From Pseudomonas putida (GTDB taxonomy: Bacteria > Pseudomonadota > Gammaproteobacteria > Pseudomonadales > Pseudomonadaceae), in assembly GCA_041879295.1 (NCBI GenBank), contig CP047152.1, forward strand, positions 1,059,501-1,123,500: DNA of 64,000 nt. Direction: 5' to 3'. Positions 35,813 to 46,330 of the stretch are shown piece after piece. The position numbers and the translations under genes are program-made. Numbering within the stretch: the first letter of the stretch is position 1; every line of letters begins with the position of its first letter. The notes under the pieces were generated by a model. The model ran no database searches. It was not told where the DNA came from and was given only the letters and a program-made list of their open reading frames with translations.

Positions 35813-36424
35813 ATGACCCCGCTATACCTGGCTTCCGGCTCGCCCCGTCGTCGTGAACTGCTGACGCAGATCGGCGTGCCATTCATTGTCATCAATGCCC
35901 CCGTCGATGAATCTCCGCTGCCCAGCGAAAGCGCCCCTGCCTACGTCGAACGCCTGGCCCGGGCAAAGGCCGCCGCCGGCCTGGCCCGTGTCGACGGGCC
36001 GGCTGTAGTGCTCGGCGCAGACACTGCCGTGGTGCTCGATGGTCGTATTCTCGGCAAACCGGAAAACCGCGAAGATGCCTTGGCCATGCTGGCTGACCTG
36101 TCGGGCCGCGAGCATCAGGTGCTGACCGCTGTTGCCCTGGACGATGGCCAGCGGGTGCACAGTTTTTGCGTTACCAGCAAGGTGCGCTTTCGCGCCATCA
36201 GTACCGATGAAGCGCAGCGCTACTGGGCCAGCGGCGAGCCGGTCGACAAGGCAGGCGGCTATGCCGTCCAGGGGTTGGGTGCGGTGTTCGTCACCGGCCT
36301 CTCTGGCAGCTACTCGGCGGTGGTCGGCTTGCCGCTCTGTGAAACGGCGGATTTGCTTGGCCAGTTCGGCATTGCCTGCTGGCAATCGCCCGCGCATACG
36401 CCAGAGGTAACAAACCCGCAGTAG
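35813..36424 (+). CDS. maf: Maf-family nucleotide pyrophosphatase (YhdE-type)
   Basis: A 203-residue Maf protein that hydrolyses dTTP/UTP and modified pyrimidine triphosphates, acting as a house-cleaning enzyme. [12 protein letters not shown] (residues 5-16) is the phosphate-binding signature, with the conserved [16 protein letters not shown] and [26 protein letters not shown] blocks. GGGAG precedes the ATG. Located between mreD and rng, as in most gammaproteobacteria. Confidence 0.93.
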   Translation: MTPLYLASGSPRRRELLTQIGVPFIVINAPVDESPLPSESAPAYVERLARAKAAAGLARVDGPAVVLGADTAVVLDGRILGKPENREDALAMLADLSGREHQVLTAVALDDGQRVHSFCVTSKVRFRAISTDEAQRYWASGEPVDKAGGYAVQGLGAVFVTGLSGSYSAVVGLPLCETADLLGQFGIACWQSPAHTPEVTNPQ

Positions 36425-36478
36425 CCAGCAGTGCATACGCCATCCATCATTAGAAAGAACCTTTGACGAGAGCCTGCC

Positions 36479-37936
36479 ATGAGTGAAGAGATCCTGATCA
36501 ACATCACCCCGATGGAGTCACGTGTGGCGGTGGTGGAAAACGGGGTGCTGCAGGAAGTGCACGTCGAGCGCACCCAGCGCCGTGGCATCGTCGGTAATAT
36601 CTACAAGGGCAAGGTGGTGCGTGTGCTGCCAGGCATGCAGGCGGCCTTCGTCGACATCGGCCTTGAGCGCGCTGCGTTTATCCATGCCTCGGAAATTTCC
36701 CAGCGTGAAGGCTCGGCGGTAGAGAACATCACCGCACTGGTACACGAAGGGCAGGCCCTGGTGGTGCAGGTGACCAAGGACCCGATCGGCACCAAGGGTG
36801 CGCGCCTGACCACTCAGCTATCAATTCCGTCGCGCTACCTGGTGTACATGCCGCGCAGCAGTCATGTCGGTATTTCGCTGAAAATCGAGGACGAAGCCGA
36901 GCGTGATCGCCTCAAGCAGGTGGTCAGCGACTGCATGGATAGCGAGAACATCAAGGATGCCGGCGGCTTCATCCTGCGCACCGCCGCCGAAGGTGCGCGT
37001 GCCGAGGAGATCTTGCAGGACATTCGCTACCTGCGCCGCCTGTGGGAGCAAATTGGCACCCAGATCAAGACCTGCGGCGCGCCCACGGTCATTTACGAAG
37101 ACCTTGGCCTGGCCCTGCGTACCCTGCGCGACCTGGTCAACCCGAAGATCGAGAAGATCCGCATCGACTCGCGGGAAACCTTCCAGAAGACTACACAGTT
37201 CGTCGGCGAGTTGATGCCGGAAATTGCCGACCGCCTCGAACATTACCCGGGCGAGCGCCCGATCTTTGACCTGTACGGCGTCGAAGACGAGATCCAGCGG
37301 GCCCTTGAGCGCAAGGTGCCGTTGAAGTCCGGCGGCTATCTGGTGGTCGACCCGGCCGAAGCGATGACCACCATTGATGTCAACACCGGGGCTTTCGTCG
37401 GCCACCGCAACCTCGAAGAAACCATCTTCAAGACCAACCTCGAGGCCGCTACCGCCATCGCCCGACAACTGCGCCTGCGCAACATTGGCGGCATCATCAT
37501 CATCGACTTCATCGACATGGAAGACGAAGATCACCAGCGCCAGGTACTGCGTACCCTGGAAAAACAGCTGGAGCGCGATCATGCCAAGACCAACATCATT
37601 GGCATCACCGAGTTGGGCCTGGTGCAGATGACCCGCAAGCGCACGCGGGAAAGCCTGGAGCAGGTGCTTTGCGAGCCGTGCCTGGCCTGTCAGGGCCGCG
37701 GCAAGCTGAAAACACCCGAGACCATCTGTTACGAAATATTCCGCGAGATCCTGCGGGAGGCCCGTGCCTATCAGGCTGAAGGCTACCGTGTGCTGGCCAA
37801 CCAGAAGGTGGTCGACCGCCTGCTGGATGAAGAATCAGGCAACGTGGCGGAACTGGAGGCCTTCATCGGTCGAACCATTCGCTTCCAGGTCGAGTCGATG
37901 TATTCGCAGGAACAATACGACGTGGTGCTGCTCTGA
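36479..37936 (+). CDS. rng: Ribonuclease G
   Basis: A 485-residue endoribonuclease that matures the 5' end of 16S rRNA and takes part in mRNA decay. Visible are the S1 domain (GNIYKGKVVRVLPGMQAAFVDIG, about residues 39-61), the 5'-sensor/RNase H region, the DNase I-like catalytic part with INVNTG-type TTIDVNTGAFVG (about 297-308) and IIIIDFIDM, and the zinc-link CEPCLAC (about 399-405). It lacks the long C-terminal scaffold of RNase E. Confidence 0.95.
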   Translation: MSEEILINITPMESRVAVVENGVLQEVHVERTQRRGIVGNIYKGKVVRVLPGMQAAFVDIGLERAAFIHASEISQREGSAVENITALVHEGQALVVQVTKDPIGTKGARLTTQLSIPSRYLVYMPRSSHVGISLKIEDEAERDRLKQVVSDCMDSENIKDAGGFILRTAAEGARAEEILQDIRYLRRLWEQIGTQIKTCGAPTVIYEDLGLALRTLRDLVNPKIEKIRIDSRETFQKTTQFVGELMPEIADRLEHYPGERPIFDLYGVEDEIQRALERKVPLKSGGYLVVDPAEAMTTIDVNTGAFVGHRNLEETIFKTNLEAATAIARQLRLRNIGGIIIIDFIDMEDEDHQRQVLRTLEKQLERDHAKTNIIGITELGLVQMTRKRTRESLEQVLCEPCLACQGRGKLKTPETICYEIFREILREARAYQAEGYRVLANQKVVDRLLDEESGNVAELEAFIGRTIRFQVESMYSQEQYDVVLL

Positions 37937-38024
37937 GGCCTTCTGAAACACGCCACTGCGTCGTCGGGCTGGCAAAGCCGGCAGTACCGGCCATCATGGA
38001 TAAACGACTTGGAGGGCCATGGCC

Positions 38025-41000
38025 ATGGGACGTCTGAACCGCGTTCTTGTCGCTCTGACCCGCTGGGGGTTGGGCATATGTGCCCTGCTGACAGTATTGG
38101 TAGCGCTATATGTCAGCCTTGGCCGTGAACTGGTGCCGCTGGTAGCCGAGTACCGTGCCGATGTAGAAAGCAAGGCCGAGCAGGCGCTGGGCCTGCCCGT
38201 GCATGTCGGTGCCCTGGAAGGGCACTGGAGCGGACTGGCCCCCGTGTTGCGGGTGCGCGACCTGCAATTGGGCGAAGGCGCCAAGGCGCTGCGGCTGGAC
38301 GAGGTCATGGTGGTGCCCGACATCTGGGCCAGCCTTACCGCCCGCGAAGTGCGCCTGGCGCGTATTCAGCTGGGCGGGCTGCAACTGATCCTTCGCGAGA
38401 ACGAGCAGGGCGCCTGGAGCCTCGAAGGCCTACCTAAAAAGGACGATGCACCGCTGGACCCTGCCGACCTGCTGCAGCGCTTGCGCCAGCTGGGGCGCAT
38501 CGATGTGTTCGACAGTCTGGTCACCCTGCACCCCTGGCAGCGCGACCCGCTGACCCTGACTTATGTGAGTGCCGGCGTGCAGGCCGGTGCCACACGCCAG
38601 GCCTTGGACCTGCGTGCCACCCTGCCCGACGGCCAGCCCCTGGCGCTGAGCCTGAACAGCCATATGTCGGCCGAAGCTTGGCGCGATGGCGAGGTAGAAG
38701 CCTATTTGAGCCTGCCGCAAAGTGACTGGGCACATTGGCTGCCGCCCCGGGTGTTGGGGCAGTGGCATGCTGATACCCTGCGGGCAGGCGGTGAGTTCTG
38801 GGTCAACTGGGGCAAGGGACAGTTGCAACGGGCCGTCGTACGGCTCAATGCTCCCAGGCTGGAGGGCGCCTATGCCGGGCGCAAGGCTGCCAACCTGAAT
38901 AATCTGGCTTTTGGTGCGTGGTTCCAGCGGCGGGAGCAAGGCTTCGACGTAGTCGTCGACTCGTTGGCCATGGACCTCGGTAAGGCTCGCTGGGAGTCTC
39001 ACCTGCAGTTGCAGCAGCGCCCTGGCCAGAACGCAGCCGATGAAAGCTGGCAGTTACAGGCGGACCGCCTCGACCTCACACCGCTGACCCCGCTGATCGA
39101 TGCCCTGGCACCGCTGCCGGACAAGGTAAAGGATGTGGTCGATGGCTTGAAGGTAACCGGTACGTTGCGCAATGTGCGCCTCGAGGCCAGGCCCAAGGCC
39201 GAGGGTGACCAGCGCCTGCAGTTTGCAGCCAACCTGGAGAAAGTAGGCTTCGATGCTTATCACAACGCCCCGGCGGCCGGTAACGTCAGTGGCAGCATCA
39301 GGGGTGATCTGGGCCATGGCGAGCTGCGCCTGGATACCGATGCGTTCATGCTGCATCTGTACCCGATCTTCGCCAAGCCCTGGCACTACCAGAAGGCGAA
39401 TGCGCGCCTGACCTGGACTTTGGACAAAGACGGTTTCACCCTGGTTGCGCCCTACCTCAAGGTGCTGGGCGAAGAGGGCAAGATCGCCGGTGACTTCCTG
39501 ATTCGCCTGTTGTTCGAGGAGGGCCGCGAGGACTACATGGACCTGCGCGTCGGCCTGACCGAAGGCGATGGCCGTTATACCGCCAAGTACCTGCCCGAAG
39601 TGCTCAGCCCGGCGCTCGACGAATGGCTGCGCAGCGCTATCGTCAAAGGTGCCGTGGACGAGGGTTATTTCCAGTATCAGGGCTCGCTGAACCATGGCGC
39701 AGCGCCGGAAGCGCGCAGCATCAGCCTGTTCTTCAAGGTGCATGACGCCGCCCTGGACTTCCAGCCTGGTTGGCCACAGGTGCAGCATGTGGATGGCGAT
39801 GTGTTCATCGAGGACAGTGGCGTGCGCATCATGGCCCGGCGAGGCGTGCTGCTCGACACCAAGGTCAGCGATGTGAAAGTCGATATCCCGCATGTTGACG
39901 GTGACCAGCACAGCCACCTTTATCTGGACGGCGACTTCGACGGTAGCCTGGGTGATGGCCTGAAGATTCTCAAGGAAGCGCCCATCGGCACCGGTGAGAT
40001 TTTTGCCGGCTGGGAAGGTGAGGGGCCGCTGAAGGGCAAGGTCAAGCTCGATATCCCGCTGACCCATGGGCAGCGCCCAAAAGTGCAGGTGGACTTCGCC
40101 ACCAGTGACGCGCGCCTGAAGGTTGCCCCGCCGAGCCTGGAGTTGAACCGCCTGAAGGGCGACTTCAGCTTCGACTTCGACAAGGGCCTGAGTGGCAAGG
40201 GCATCAGCCTACAGGCCTTCGGCAAGCCGGTAACGGCTCGAATCACCGCTGAAGGTCAGGCTGGGCAGATGCAGACCCGCATCAATGCCAATGGCCAGGT
40301 ATCGCTCAAGACGCTGACTGACTGGCTGCAATTCAACCAGGCTTTGCCGGCATCCGGTGACCTGCCGTATCAGTTGCAGCTCAGTCTGGGGAGCCGGGAC
40401 AACCGCCTGAGTGTCACTTCCAGCCTCAAGGGCCTGGCCATCGACTTGCCGGCTCCGTTCGGCAAAGCGGCAGCAGATACCCGTGACAGCCGTTTCAACA
40501 TGAGCCTTCAGGGCCCGGAGCGGCAATTCGATGCCGCCTACGCCGACCTTGCCCGCTTTGCCTATGCTGCGCCGGCCGAAAAGTTGACTCAGGGCCGTGG
40601 CGAGCTGGTGCTGGGTACAGGCGACGCCCGGGTACCTGTCAGCCAAGGGCTGAGGGTGCGCGGGCGCCTGGAGACCCTGGACCTGGCCCCTTGGCAGGAA
40701 AAGGCTGCCCAGCTTGCTGGCGACGACCCGGGTGGCAGCGCGCGGCAGAACTTGCAAAGCGTCGACCTGAGCATCGGCCAGTTGAAAGCCTTCGGCATGG
40801 ACCTGAACCAGGCCGTAGTTCGCCTGGCCCGGGCCGGGCCAGCCTGGGATTTGCGCCTCGACAGCAAGGAGGTCATCGGTAACGCACGCGTACCGGATGC
40901 CAAGGGCGCGCCCATGGTCGTGCGCATGCAGACCTTGCGCCTGCCTGCCGCCAGCGCCGCTGAACAGCAGGCTGAAGACGGGCCCGACCCGCTGTCCTCG

Positions 41001-41840
41001 TTCGATCCGCGCAAAGTCCCGGCACTGGACCTGAGCATCGACAAGCTTTATCGAGGTGACGATCTTTACGGCAGCGCCTCGATCAAGCTGCGGCCGACCG
41101 CACGTGGCGTCAAGGCCAGTGATATCGACCTCGACCTCAAGGGGTTGCGCATTGATGGCGGTGGTGGCTGGGAGGGTGAAACGGGCAAAACCAGCAGTTG
41201 GTACAAAGGGCGCCTTGATGGCAAGAACCTGGCGGATGTGCTCAAAGCCTGGGGCTTTGCCCCGACTGTGACCAGCCGCGACTTCCGCCTGGATGTGGAT
41301 GGCCGCTGGCCGGGTTCGCCGGCCGCGGTGGGCCTGAAACGCTTCTCGGGCAGCCTGGATGCAGCGCTGCGCACCGGCCAGTTCGTCGAGGTCGAAGGCA
41401 GTGCACAGGCACTGCGGGTGTTCGGCCTGCTCAACTTCAACTCGATTGGCCGTCGCCTGCGTCTGGACTTTTCCGACCTGTTTGACAAGGGCCTGGCCTA
41501 TGACCGGGTCAAGGGCTTGCTGGTGGCCAGTAGTGGCGTCTACGTAACCCGCAAACCGATTACCGTGACCGGCCCGTCGAGCAACTTCGAGCTCGACGGC
41601 ACGCTGGACATGGTCAGCGACCGGGTCGATGCCGACCTGCAGGTGAGCCTGCCGGTGACCAACAACCTGCCGCTGGCAGCGTTGATCGTCGGCGCGCCAG
41701 CTGTGGGTGGCGCACTGTTCCTGGTCGATCGGCTGATCGGTGACCGCGTGTCACGCTTTGCCAGCGTGCACTACCGTGTCGAAGGGCCATGGAAAGAGCC
41801 TAGAATCACATTTGTGAAACCTTTCGAAAAATCCCGCTAG
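38025..41840 (+). CDS. yhdP: YhdP, AsmA-like phospholipid transport protein
   Basis: A 1271-residue AsmA-family protein anchored by one N-terminal helix (about residues 10-33), with a very long periplasmic beta-groove thought to carry phospholipids to the outer membrane with TamB and YdbH. The start LNRVLVALTRWGLGICALLTVLV is typical, as is the C-terminal RRLRLDFSDLFDKGLAYDRVKG block. ATG 38025 is chosen: GGAGG at 38011 is 9 bases away, whereas ATG 38019 leaves only 3. The next gene starts 8 bases after its stop. Function is from the E. coli homologue. Confidence 0.9.
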   Translation: MGRLNRVLVALTRWGLGICALLTVLVALYVSLGRELVPLVAEYRADVESKAEQALGLPVHVGALEGHWSGLAPVLRVRDLQLGEGAKALRLDEVMVVPDIWASLTAREVRLARIQLGGLQLILRENEQGAWSLEGLPKKDDAPLDPADLLQRLRQLGRIDVFDSLVTLHPWQRDPLTLTYVSAGVQAGATRQALDLRATLPDGQPLALSLNSHMSAEAWRDGEVEAYLSLPQSDWAHWLPPRVLGQWHADTLRAGGEFWVNWGKGQLQRAVVRLNAPRLEGAYAGRKAANLNNLAFGAWFQRREQGFDVVVDSLAMDLGKARWESHLQLQQRPGQNAADESWQLQADRLDLTPLTPLIDALAPLPDKVKDVVDGLKVTGTLRNVRLEARPKAEGDQRLQFAANLEKVGFDAYHNAPAAGNVSGSIRGDLGHGELRLDTDAFMLHLYPIFAKPWHYQKANARLTWTLDKDGFTLVAPYLKVLGEEGKIAGDFLIRLLFEEGREDYMDLRVGLTEGDGRYTAKYLPEVLSPALDEWLRSAIVKGAVDEGYFQYQGSLNHGAAPEARSISLFFKVHDAALDFQPGWPQVQHVDGDVFIEDSGVRIMARRGVLLDTKVSDVKVDIPHVDGDQHSHLYLDGDFDGSLGDGLKILKEAPIGTGEIFAGWEGEGPLKGKVKLDIPLTHGQRPKVQVDFATSDARLKVAPPSLELNRLKGDFSFDFDKGLSGKGISLQAFGKPVTARITAEGQAGQMQTRINANGQVSLKTLTDWLQFNQALPASGDLPYQLQLSLGSRDNRLSVTSSLKGLAIDLPAPFGKAAADTRDSRFNMSLQGPERQFDAAYADLARFAYAAPAEKLTQGRGELVLGTGDARVPVSQGLRVRGRLETLDLAPWQEKAAQLAGDDPGGSARQNLQSVDLSIGQLKAFGMDLNQAVVRLARAGPAWDLRLDSKEVIGNARVPDAKGAPMVVRMQTLRLPAASAAEQQAEDGPDPLSSFDPRKVPALDLSIDKLYRGDDLYGSASIKLRPTARGVKASDIDLDLKGLRIDGGGGWEGETGKTSSWYKGRLDGKNLADVLKAWGFAPTVTSRDFRLDVDGRWPGSPAAVGLKRFSGSLDAALRTGQFVEVEGSAQALRVFGLLNFNSIGRRLRLDFSDLFDKGLAYDRVKGLLVASSGVYVTRKPITVTGPSSNFELDGTLDMVSDRVDADLQVSLPVTNNLPLAALIVGAPAVGGALFLVDRLIGDRVSRFASVHYRVEGPWKEPRITFVKPFEKSR

Positions 41841-41848
41841 GAGTACCC

Positions 41849-42700
41849 ATGAAGGCAGCGGTAATCCAGATGGTCAGCCAGGACGACGTGCAGTCCAACC
41901 TGCAGCGTGCCGGTGCCCTGTTGGAGCAGGCCGCGTCCGGCGGCGCACGGTTGGCGGTGCTGCCGGAAAACTTTGCCGCCATGGGGCGCAAGGACGCTGC
42001 TGCCATCGGCCGTGCCGAGGCCTTGGGGGAAGGGCCTATTCTGCCATGGTTGAAACGCACCGCCCGCGACCTCAAGTTATGGATTGTTGCCGGTACCTTG
42101 CCATTGCCACCGGTCGGCCAGCCCGATGCCAAGGCCCATGCGTGCTCGCTGTTGATCGATGAACACGGCGAGGTGGTGGCACGGTATGACAAGCTGCACC
42201 TGTTTGACGTGGATGTGGCCGACAATCGGGGCCGCTACCGCGAGTCGGATGACTACGCGCAGGGTGCTCTGGTGGTGGTGGCTGATACGCCGCTCGGGCG
42301 GCTTGGGCTTAGCGTGTGCTACGACCTGCGCTTTCCCGAACTGTACAGCGCGCTGCGCGCCGCCGGCGCGGAGCTGATCACCGCACCGGCTGCTTTTACT
42401 GCAGTGACCGGCGCAGCACATTGGGAGGTGCTGGTGCGAGCCCGGGCCATCGAAACCCAGTGTTATCTGCTGGCTGCGGCACAGGGCGGCGCCCACCCTG
42501 GCCCACGGGAAACCCATGGCCATGCGATGATCGTCGACCCTTGGGGACGCATTCTCGCAGAACAGGCGCAAGGTGAAGCGGTACTGCTTGCCGAGCGCGA
42601 CATTGAAGAACAAGCGTCCATTCGGGCGCGCATGCCGGTGGTATCGCACCGGCGCTTTTTTTCGCAGGGCGCGTTGCGGCCTGCGCACACCTCGGAGTGA
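41849..42700 (+). CDS. Carbon-nitrogen hydrolase (Nit/omega-amidase type)
   Basis: A 283-residue nitrilase-superfamily hydrolase with the catalytic triad E40 (LPEN), K115 (YDKLHLFDV) and C157 (VCYDLRFPE). The overall layout matches the Nit1/YafV group that repairs deaminated glutathione or hydrolyses omega-amides. GGAG precedes the ATG. It is 8 bases from yhdP and abuts tldD, so it belongs to the rng-yhdP-tldD transcription unit. The exact substrate is inferred only. Confidence 0.88.
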   Translation: MKAAVIQMVSQDDVQSNLQRAGALLEQAASGGARLAVLPENFAAMGRKDAAAIGRAEALGEGPILPWLKRTARDLKLWIVAGTLPLPPVGQPDAKAHACSLLIDEHGEVVARYDKLHLFDVDVADNRGRYRESDDYAQGALVVVADTPLGRLGLSVCYDLRFPELYSALRAAGAELITAPAAFTAVTGAAHWEVLVRARAIETQCYLLAAAQGGAHPGPRETHGHAMIVDPWGRILAEQAQGEAVLLAERDIEEQASIRARMPVVSHRRFFSQGALRPAHTSE

Positions 42701-42702
42701 CT

Positions 42703-44142
42703 ATGAGCCAGATGTTATCCACCGTCAGTGAGCAGCTCCTGGCCCCAGGCGGCTTGACCCTGGACAGCCTGCAGAGCGTGCTGGGTGAGTTGGCTGGCCC
42801 CGGCATCGACGCCGCCGACCTGTATTTTCAGGGCCAGATCTCGGAAACCTGGGCGCTGGAAGACGGCATCGTCAAAGAGGGCAGCTTCAACCTCGACCAG
42901 GGCGTGGGCGTGCGTGCCCAGTCCGGCGAAAAAACCGGCTTCGCCTACAGCAACGCGATCAACCTTGAAGCGCTGACCTCGGCAGCCCGTGCCGCCCGTT
43001 CGATTTCCCGTGCCGGGCAAAACGGCAGGGTGCAAGCTTTCCGCAGTCAGGAGGTGGCCGCCCTGTATACCGCGGACAACCCGTTGGACGTGCTCAGCCG
43101 TGCCGAAAAGGTCGAGCTGCTTAAGCGTGTCGATGCCGCCACCCGTGCTCTGGACCCGCGCATTCAGCAAGTCAGCGTGAGCATGGCCGGGGTCTGGGAA
43201 CGCATCCTGATTGCTGCGGCCGATGGCAGCCTGGCTGCCGACGTACGCCCGCTGGTGCGCTTCAATGTCAGCGTCATCGTCGAGCAGAATGGCCGTCGCG
43301 AACGTGGCGGACAGGGCGGTGGCGGCCGTACCGACTACCGTTTCTTCACCGAAGAGCGGGTCATGGGTTATGCCCGCGAGGCGTTGCGCCAGGCCCTGGT
43401 CAACCTGGAGGCGATACCGGCACCGGCCGGTACCTTGCCGGTGGTGCTGGGCTCGGGCTGGTCGGGCGTGCTGCTGCATGAAGCGGTCGGCCACGGCCTG
43501 GAAGGTGACTTCAACCGCAAGGGCAGTTCGGCGTTCAGCGGCCGGATTGGCGAGAAGGTGGCGTCGAGCCTGTGCACCATCGTCGACGATGGCACCCTCG
43601 AAGGCCGCCGCGGTTCTCTGAGCGTGGATGACGAAGGCACCCCGACCGAATGCACCACGCTGATCGAGAATGGCGTGCTCAAGGGTTACATGCAGGACAA
43701 GCTGAACGCGCGCCTGATGGGCATGGCTGTGACCGGTAACGGCCGTCGTGAATCCTACGCGCACCTGCCGATGCCACGCATGACCAACACCTACATGCGT
43801 GCCGGCGAAAGCGACCCGCAGGAGATCATCGCGTCGGTGAAGAAGGGTATCTACTGCGCCAACCTCGGTGGTGGGCAGGTGGATATCACCAGCGGCAAGT
43901 TCGTGTTCTCCACGAGTGAGGCCTACCTGATCGAAGACGGCAAGATTACCGCGCCGGTGAAGGGCGCAACCCTGATCGGCAATGGTCCGGAGGCGATGAG
44001 CCGGGTTTCGATGGTCGGTAACGACCTGGCACTGGACAGCGGGGTAGGGACGTGCGGCAAGGACGGGCAGTCGGTGCCGGTCGGGGTGGGCCAACCTACC
44101 TTGAAACTGGATGCGATTACCGTGGGCGGTACCGGGGCTTGA
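42703..44142 (+). CDS. tldD: Metalloprotease TldD
   Basis: A 479-residue subunit of the TldD-TldE(PmbA) heterodimeric metalloprotease, which degrades unfolded peptides and matures some modified peptides. The zinc motif [11 protein letters not shown] (HExxxH, about residue 260) is intact, with GTGINAH-like glycine-rich blocks after it. The ATG at 42703 has GGAG 5 bases upstream and is preferred to a GTG two codons earlier. Its partner pmbA lies 0.7 kb downstream, beyond the opposite-strand darP gene. Confidence 0.93.
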   Translation: MSQMLSTVSEQLLAPGGLTLDSLQSVLGELAGPGIDAADLYFQGQISETWALEDGIVKEGSFNLDQGVGVRAQSGEKTGFAYSNAINLEALTSAARAARSISRAGQNGRVQAFRSQEVAALYTADNPLDVLSRAEKVELLKRVDAATRALDPRIQQVSVSMAGVWERILIAAADGSLAADVRPLVRFNVSVIVEQNGRRERGGQGGGGRTDYRFFTEERVMGYAREALRQALVNLEAIPAPAGTLPVVLGSGWSGVLLHEAVGHGLEGDFNRKGSSAFSGRIGEKVASSLCTIVDDGTLEGRRGSLSVDDEGTPTECTTLIENGVLKGYMQDKLNARLMGMAVTGNGRRESYAHLPMPRMTNTYMRAGESDPQEIIASVKKGIYCANLGGGQVDITSGKFVFSTSEAYLIEDGKITAPVKGATLIGNGPEAMSRVSMVGNDLALDSGVGTCGKDGQSVPVGVGQPTLKLDAITVGGTGA

Positions 44143-44158
44143 TGGTTTCGGGAACCGT

Positions 44159-44186
44159 TGTGGGAGTGGCGATGCCCACTCCCACA
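44159..44186. terminator. Hairpin between convergent tldD and darP
   Basis: TGTGGGAGTGG and CCACTCCCACA (44159-44169, 44176-44186) form a perfect 11-bp stem with a 6-base loop, 16 bases after the tldD stop and 13 bases from the darP stop. There is no strong T-run, so it may act as a REP-like 3' stabiliser as much as a terminator. Confidence 0.6.
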
Positions 44187-44199
44187 GCGGCCCAGCCTG

Positions 44200-44721
44200 T
44201 CAGCGTAGCCCGCGCTGCAACTCGTCGAGGTCGCGAATGTACTTGAACACCTTGCGCGCGGCGGCAGGCGGTTTGTTCCGCGCCTTCTCGTGCTGGGCAT
44301 GGCGCACCAGCGAGCGCAACTGCTGGCGGTCGGTGTCGGGGTACTCGTTGACGAAGCGCTCGAGGTCTTCGTCGTTACCGTCGATCAACCGGTCACGCCA
44401 GCGCTCCAAACTGTGGAAGCGTTCGTTGTACTGGCGAGTCGAGCTGTCCATCTGCTCGAGCAGGGCGTGGATGGCATCGAGGTCTTGCACGCGCATGAGC
44501 TTGCCGACGAACGACATGTGGCGTTTACGGGCGCCATGAGCGGTGTGCTTGCTGGCTTCGGCCAGTGCCTTGCGCAGCTCGTCGGTCAATGGCAGGCGCG
44601 CCAAGGTATCGGCCTTGAGCGTGGTAAGCCGCTCGCCGAGTTCGACCAGCGCATGGAGTTCGCGCTTGATCTGGGTTTTGCTTTTTTCGCCGTCGAAGGC
44701 GTCGTCGTTTGAATCAACCAT
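44200..44721 (-). CDS. darP: Ribosome-associated protein DarP (YjgA)
   Basis: A 173-residue, highly charged helical protein of the YjgA/DarP family, which assists late assembly of the 50S ribosomal subunit. [19 protein letters not shown] (about residues 14-32) and [15 protein letters not shown] (about 62-76) are family blocks. It is transcribed against tldD and diverges from pmbA, 109 bases away. Confidence 0.9.
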   Translation of the reverse strand: MVDSNDDAFDGEKSKTQIKRELHALVELGERLTTLKADTLARLPLTDELRKALAEASKHTAHGARKRHMSFVGKLMRVQDLDAIHALLEQMDSSTRQYNERFHSLERWRDRLIDGNDEDLERFVNEYPDTDRQQLRSLVRHAQHEKARNKPPAAARKVFKYIRDLDELQRGLR

Positions 44722-44830
44722 GGTGGCAGTCCGCTAGAAATCGCCGCCATGATAACCAGTCGGGGGCCGCTTGTCCGGCCCGGTCGTAGAATGACCCCAA
44801 GCCGTACGCAGAATTTGAGTGGAGAGAACC

Positions 44831-46177
44831 ATGAGTGCAGTCCAGAGCGTAGGTCCGAAAGACTTGCCAGCATTGCAGGAACAGGTCGAGGCGATCATCG
44901 CCGAGGCGCGTCGTCAGGGGGCCAGTGCCTGCGAAGTGGCGGTGTCGCTGGAGCAGGGGCTGTCCACCACCGTACGCCAGCGGGAGGTCGAAACGGTCGA
45001 GTTCAACCGCGACCAGGGCTTTGGTATCACCCTCTATGTCGGCCAGCGTAAAGGTTCGGCCAGCACCTCTGCCAGTGGCGCGGAGGCGATTCGCGAGACT
45101 GTCGCCGCAGCGCTGGCAATTGCCAGGCATACCTCCGAGGATGAATGCTCGGGCTTGGCCGACGCGGCGCTGATGGCGCGTGAAATCCCTGATCTGGACC
45201 TGTACCACGACTGGGATATCGAGCCCGAGAAGGCCATTGAAATGGCCCTGGCCTGCGAGGCGGCGGCGTTCGACGCCGACCCGCGCATCCTCAACGCTGA
45301 TGGCACCACCCTCAATACCCACCAGGGCTGCCGCGTGTATGGCAACAGCCATGGGTTCATCGGTGGCTACGCCTCGACCCGCCACAGCCTGAGCTGCGTG
45401 ATGATTGCCGAAGGCGACGGGCAGATGCAGCGTGACTACTGGTACGACGTGAACCGCCAGGGCAACCTGCTGGCCGACCCGCGCAGCATCGGCGTGCGCG
45501 CTGCCCAGCGTGCTGCCAGCCGCCTTGGCGCCCGGCCGGTGCCGACTTGCGAGGTACCGGTGCTGTTCTCGGCCGAATTGGCCGGTGGTCTGTTCGGTAG
45601 CTTCCTGTCGGCCATTTCCGGCGGCAACCTCTACCGCAAGTCGTCGTTCCTGGAGGGTACCATTGGTCAGCGTCTGTTCCCTTCCTGGCTGACCCTGGAC
45701 GAGCGTCCGCATATTCCGCGTGCGTTGGGCAGCGCCGCGTTCGACGGTGATGGCCTGGCCACCTATGCCAAACCGTTTGTCGACAAAGGCGAGCTGGTGT
45801 CGTACTTGCTGGGTACCTATTCCGGGCGCAAGCTGGGTTTGCCAAGTACGGCCAATTCCGGTGGCGTGCACAACCTGTTCGTCAGCCACGGTATCGAAGA
45901 TCAGGCCGCGCTGATTCGCCGCATGGGCCGCGGGCTGCTGGTGACCGAGCTGATGGGGCATGGCTTGAACATGGTGACGGGGGACTATTCCCGTGGTGCG
46001 GCGGGGTTCTGGGTCGAAAATGGCGAGATCCAGCATGCCGTGCAGGAAGTCACCATCGCCGGAAACATGAAAGACATGTTCCAGCAGATTGTCGCGATTG
46101 GCAGCGATCTTGAAACCCGCAGCAATATCCATACGGGCTCGGTGCTGATTGAGCGCATGACCGTTGCTGGTAGCTGA
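44831..46177 (+). CDS. pmbA: Metalloprotease PmbA (TldE)
   Basis: A 448-residue partner of TldD. It shares the TldD fold but lacks the HExxxH motif; the matching region is TELMGHGLNMVTGDYSRGAAGFW. GFGITLYVGQRKGSASTSA (about residues 60-78) and the SFLEGTIGQRLFP block are typical. The ATG at 44831 follows GGAGAG; a GTG four codons earlier is an alternative. It ends before an intrinsic terminator. Confidence 0.92.
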   Translation: MSAVQSVGPKDLPALQEQVEAIIAEARRQGASACEVAVSLEQGLSTTVRQREVETVEFNRDQGFGITLYVGQRKGSASTSASGAEAIRETVAAALAIARHTSEDECSGLADAALMAREIPDLDLYHDWDIEPEKAIEMALACEAAAFDADPRILNADGTTLNTHQGCRVYGNSHGFIGGYASTRHSLSCVMIAEGDGQMQRDYWYDVNRQGNLLADPRSIGVRAAQRAASRLGARPVPTCEVPVLFSAELAGGLFGSFLSAISGGNLYRKSSFLEGTIGQRLFPSWLTLDERPHIPRALGSAAFDGDGLATYAKPFVDKGELVSYLLGTYSGRKLGLPSTANSGGVHNLFVSHGIEDQAALIRRMGRGLLVTELMGHGLNMVTGDYSRGAAGFWVENGEIQHAVQEVTIAGNMKDMFQQIVAIGSDLETRSNIHTGSVLIERMTVAGS

Positions 46178-46182
46178 TCGTT

Positions 46183-46206
46183 AGCCCGCGAACGGGCTGC
46201 TACAGG
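46183..46206. repeat. Partial REP element
   Basis: TTAGCCCGCGAACGGGCTGCTACA is one arm-pair of a REP-like palindrome (AGCCCG / CGGGCT), at the 3' end of pmbA. Confidence 0.5.
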
Positions 46207-46233
46207 CTCTAAACTTTTTCTGCAAATCCTAAG

Positions 46234-46258
46234 ACCCGGCCCTTGCGCCGGGTTTTTT
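46234..46258 (+). terminator. Intrinsic terminator of pmbA
   Basis: ACCCGGC / GCCGGGT stem (46234-46240, 46247-46253) with a 6-base loop is followed by TTTTT, 57 bases after the pmbA stop. Confidence 0.85.
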
Positions 46259-46299
46259 GTTTCATCATCCCCTCTTGTAATGATTATGGTTGTCATTTA

Positions 46300-46318
46300 A
46301 TAATCAATATCATTATCC
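46300..46318 (+). promoter_or_regulatory. Fur box of the fagA-fumC-sodA operon
   Basis: AATAATCAATATCATTATC matches 15 of 19 positions of the Fur consensus GATAATGATAATCATTATC. A second AT-rich Fur-like stretch (TAATGATTATGGTTGTCATT, about 46278-46297) abuts it, so two Fur dimers may bind. It lies just before fagA, fitting iron repression of the operon. Confidence 0.8.
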
Positions 46319-46330
46319 GTTAACTCGGCG

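Noticed and set aside
37960..38010. GC-rich dyad between rng and yhdP
   Set aside because: Only short imperfect arms and no T-run; not distinguishable from chance in this base composition.
42715..46132. Long minus-strand open frames opposite tldD and pmbA
   Set aside because: Codon-bias shadows of the two metalloprotease genes.
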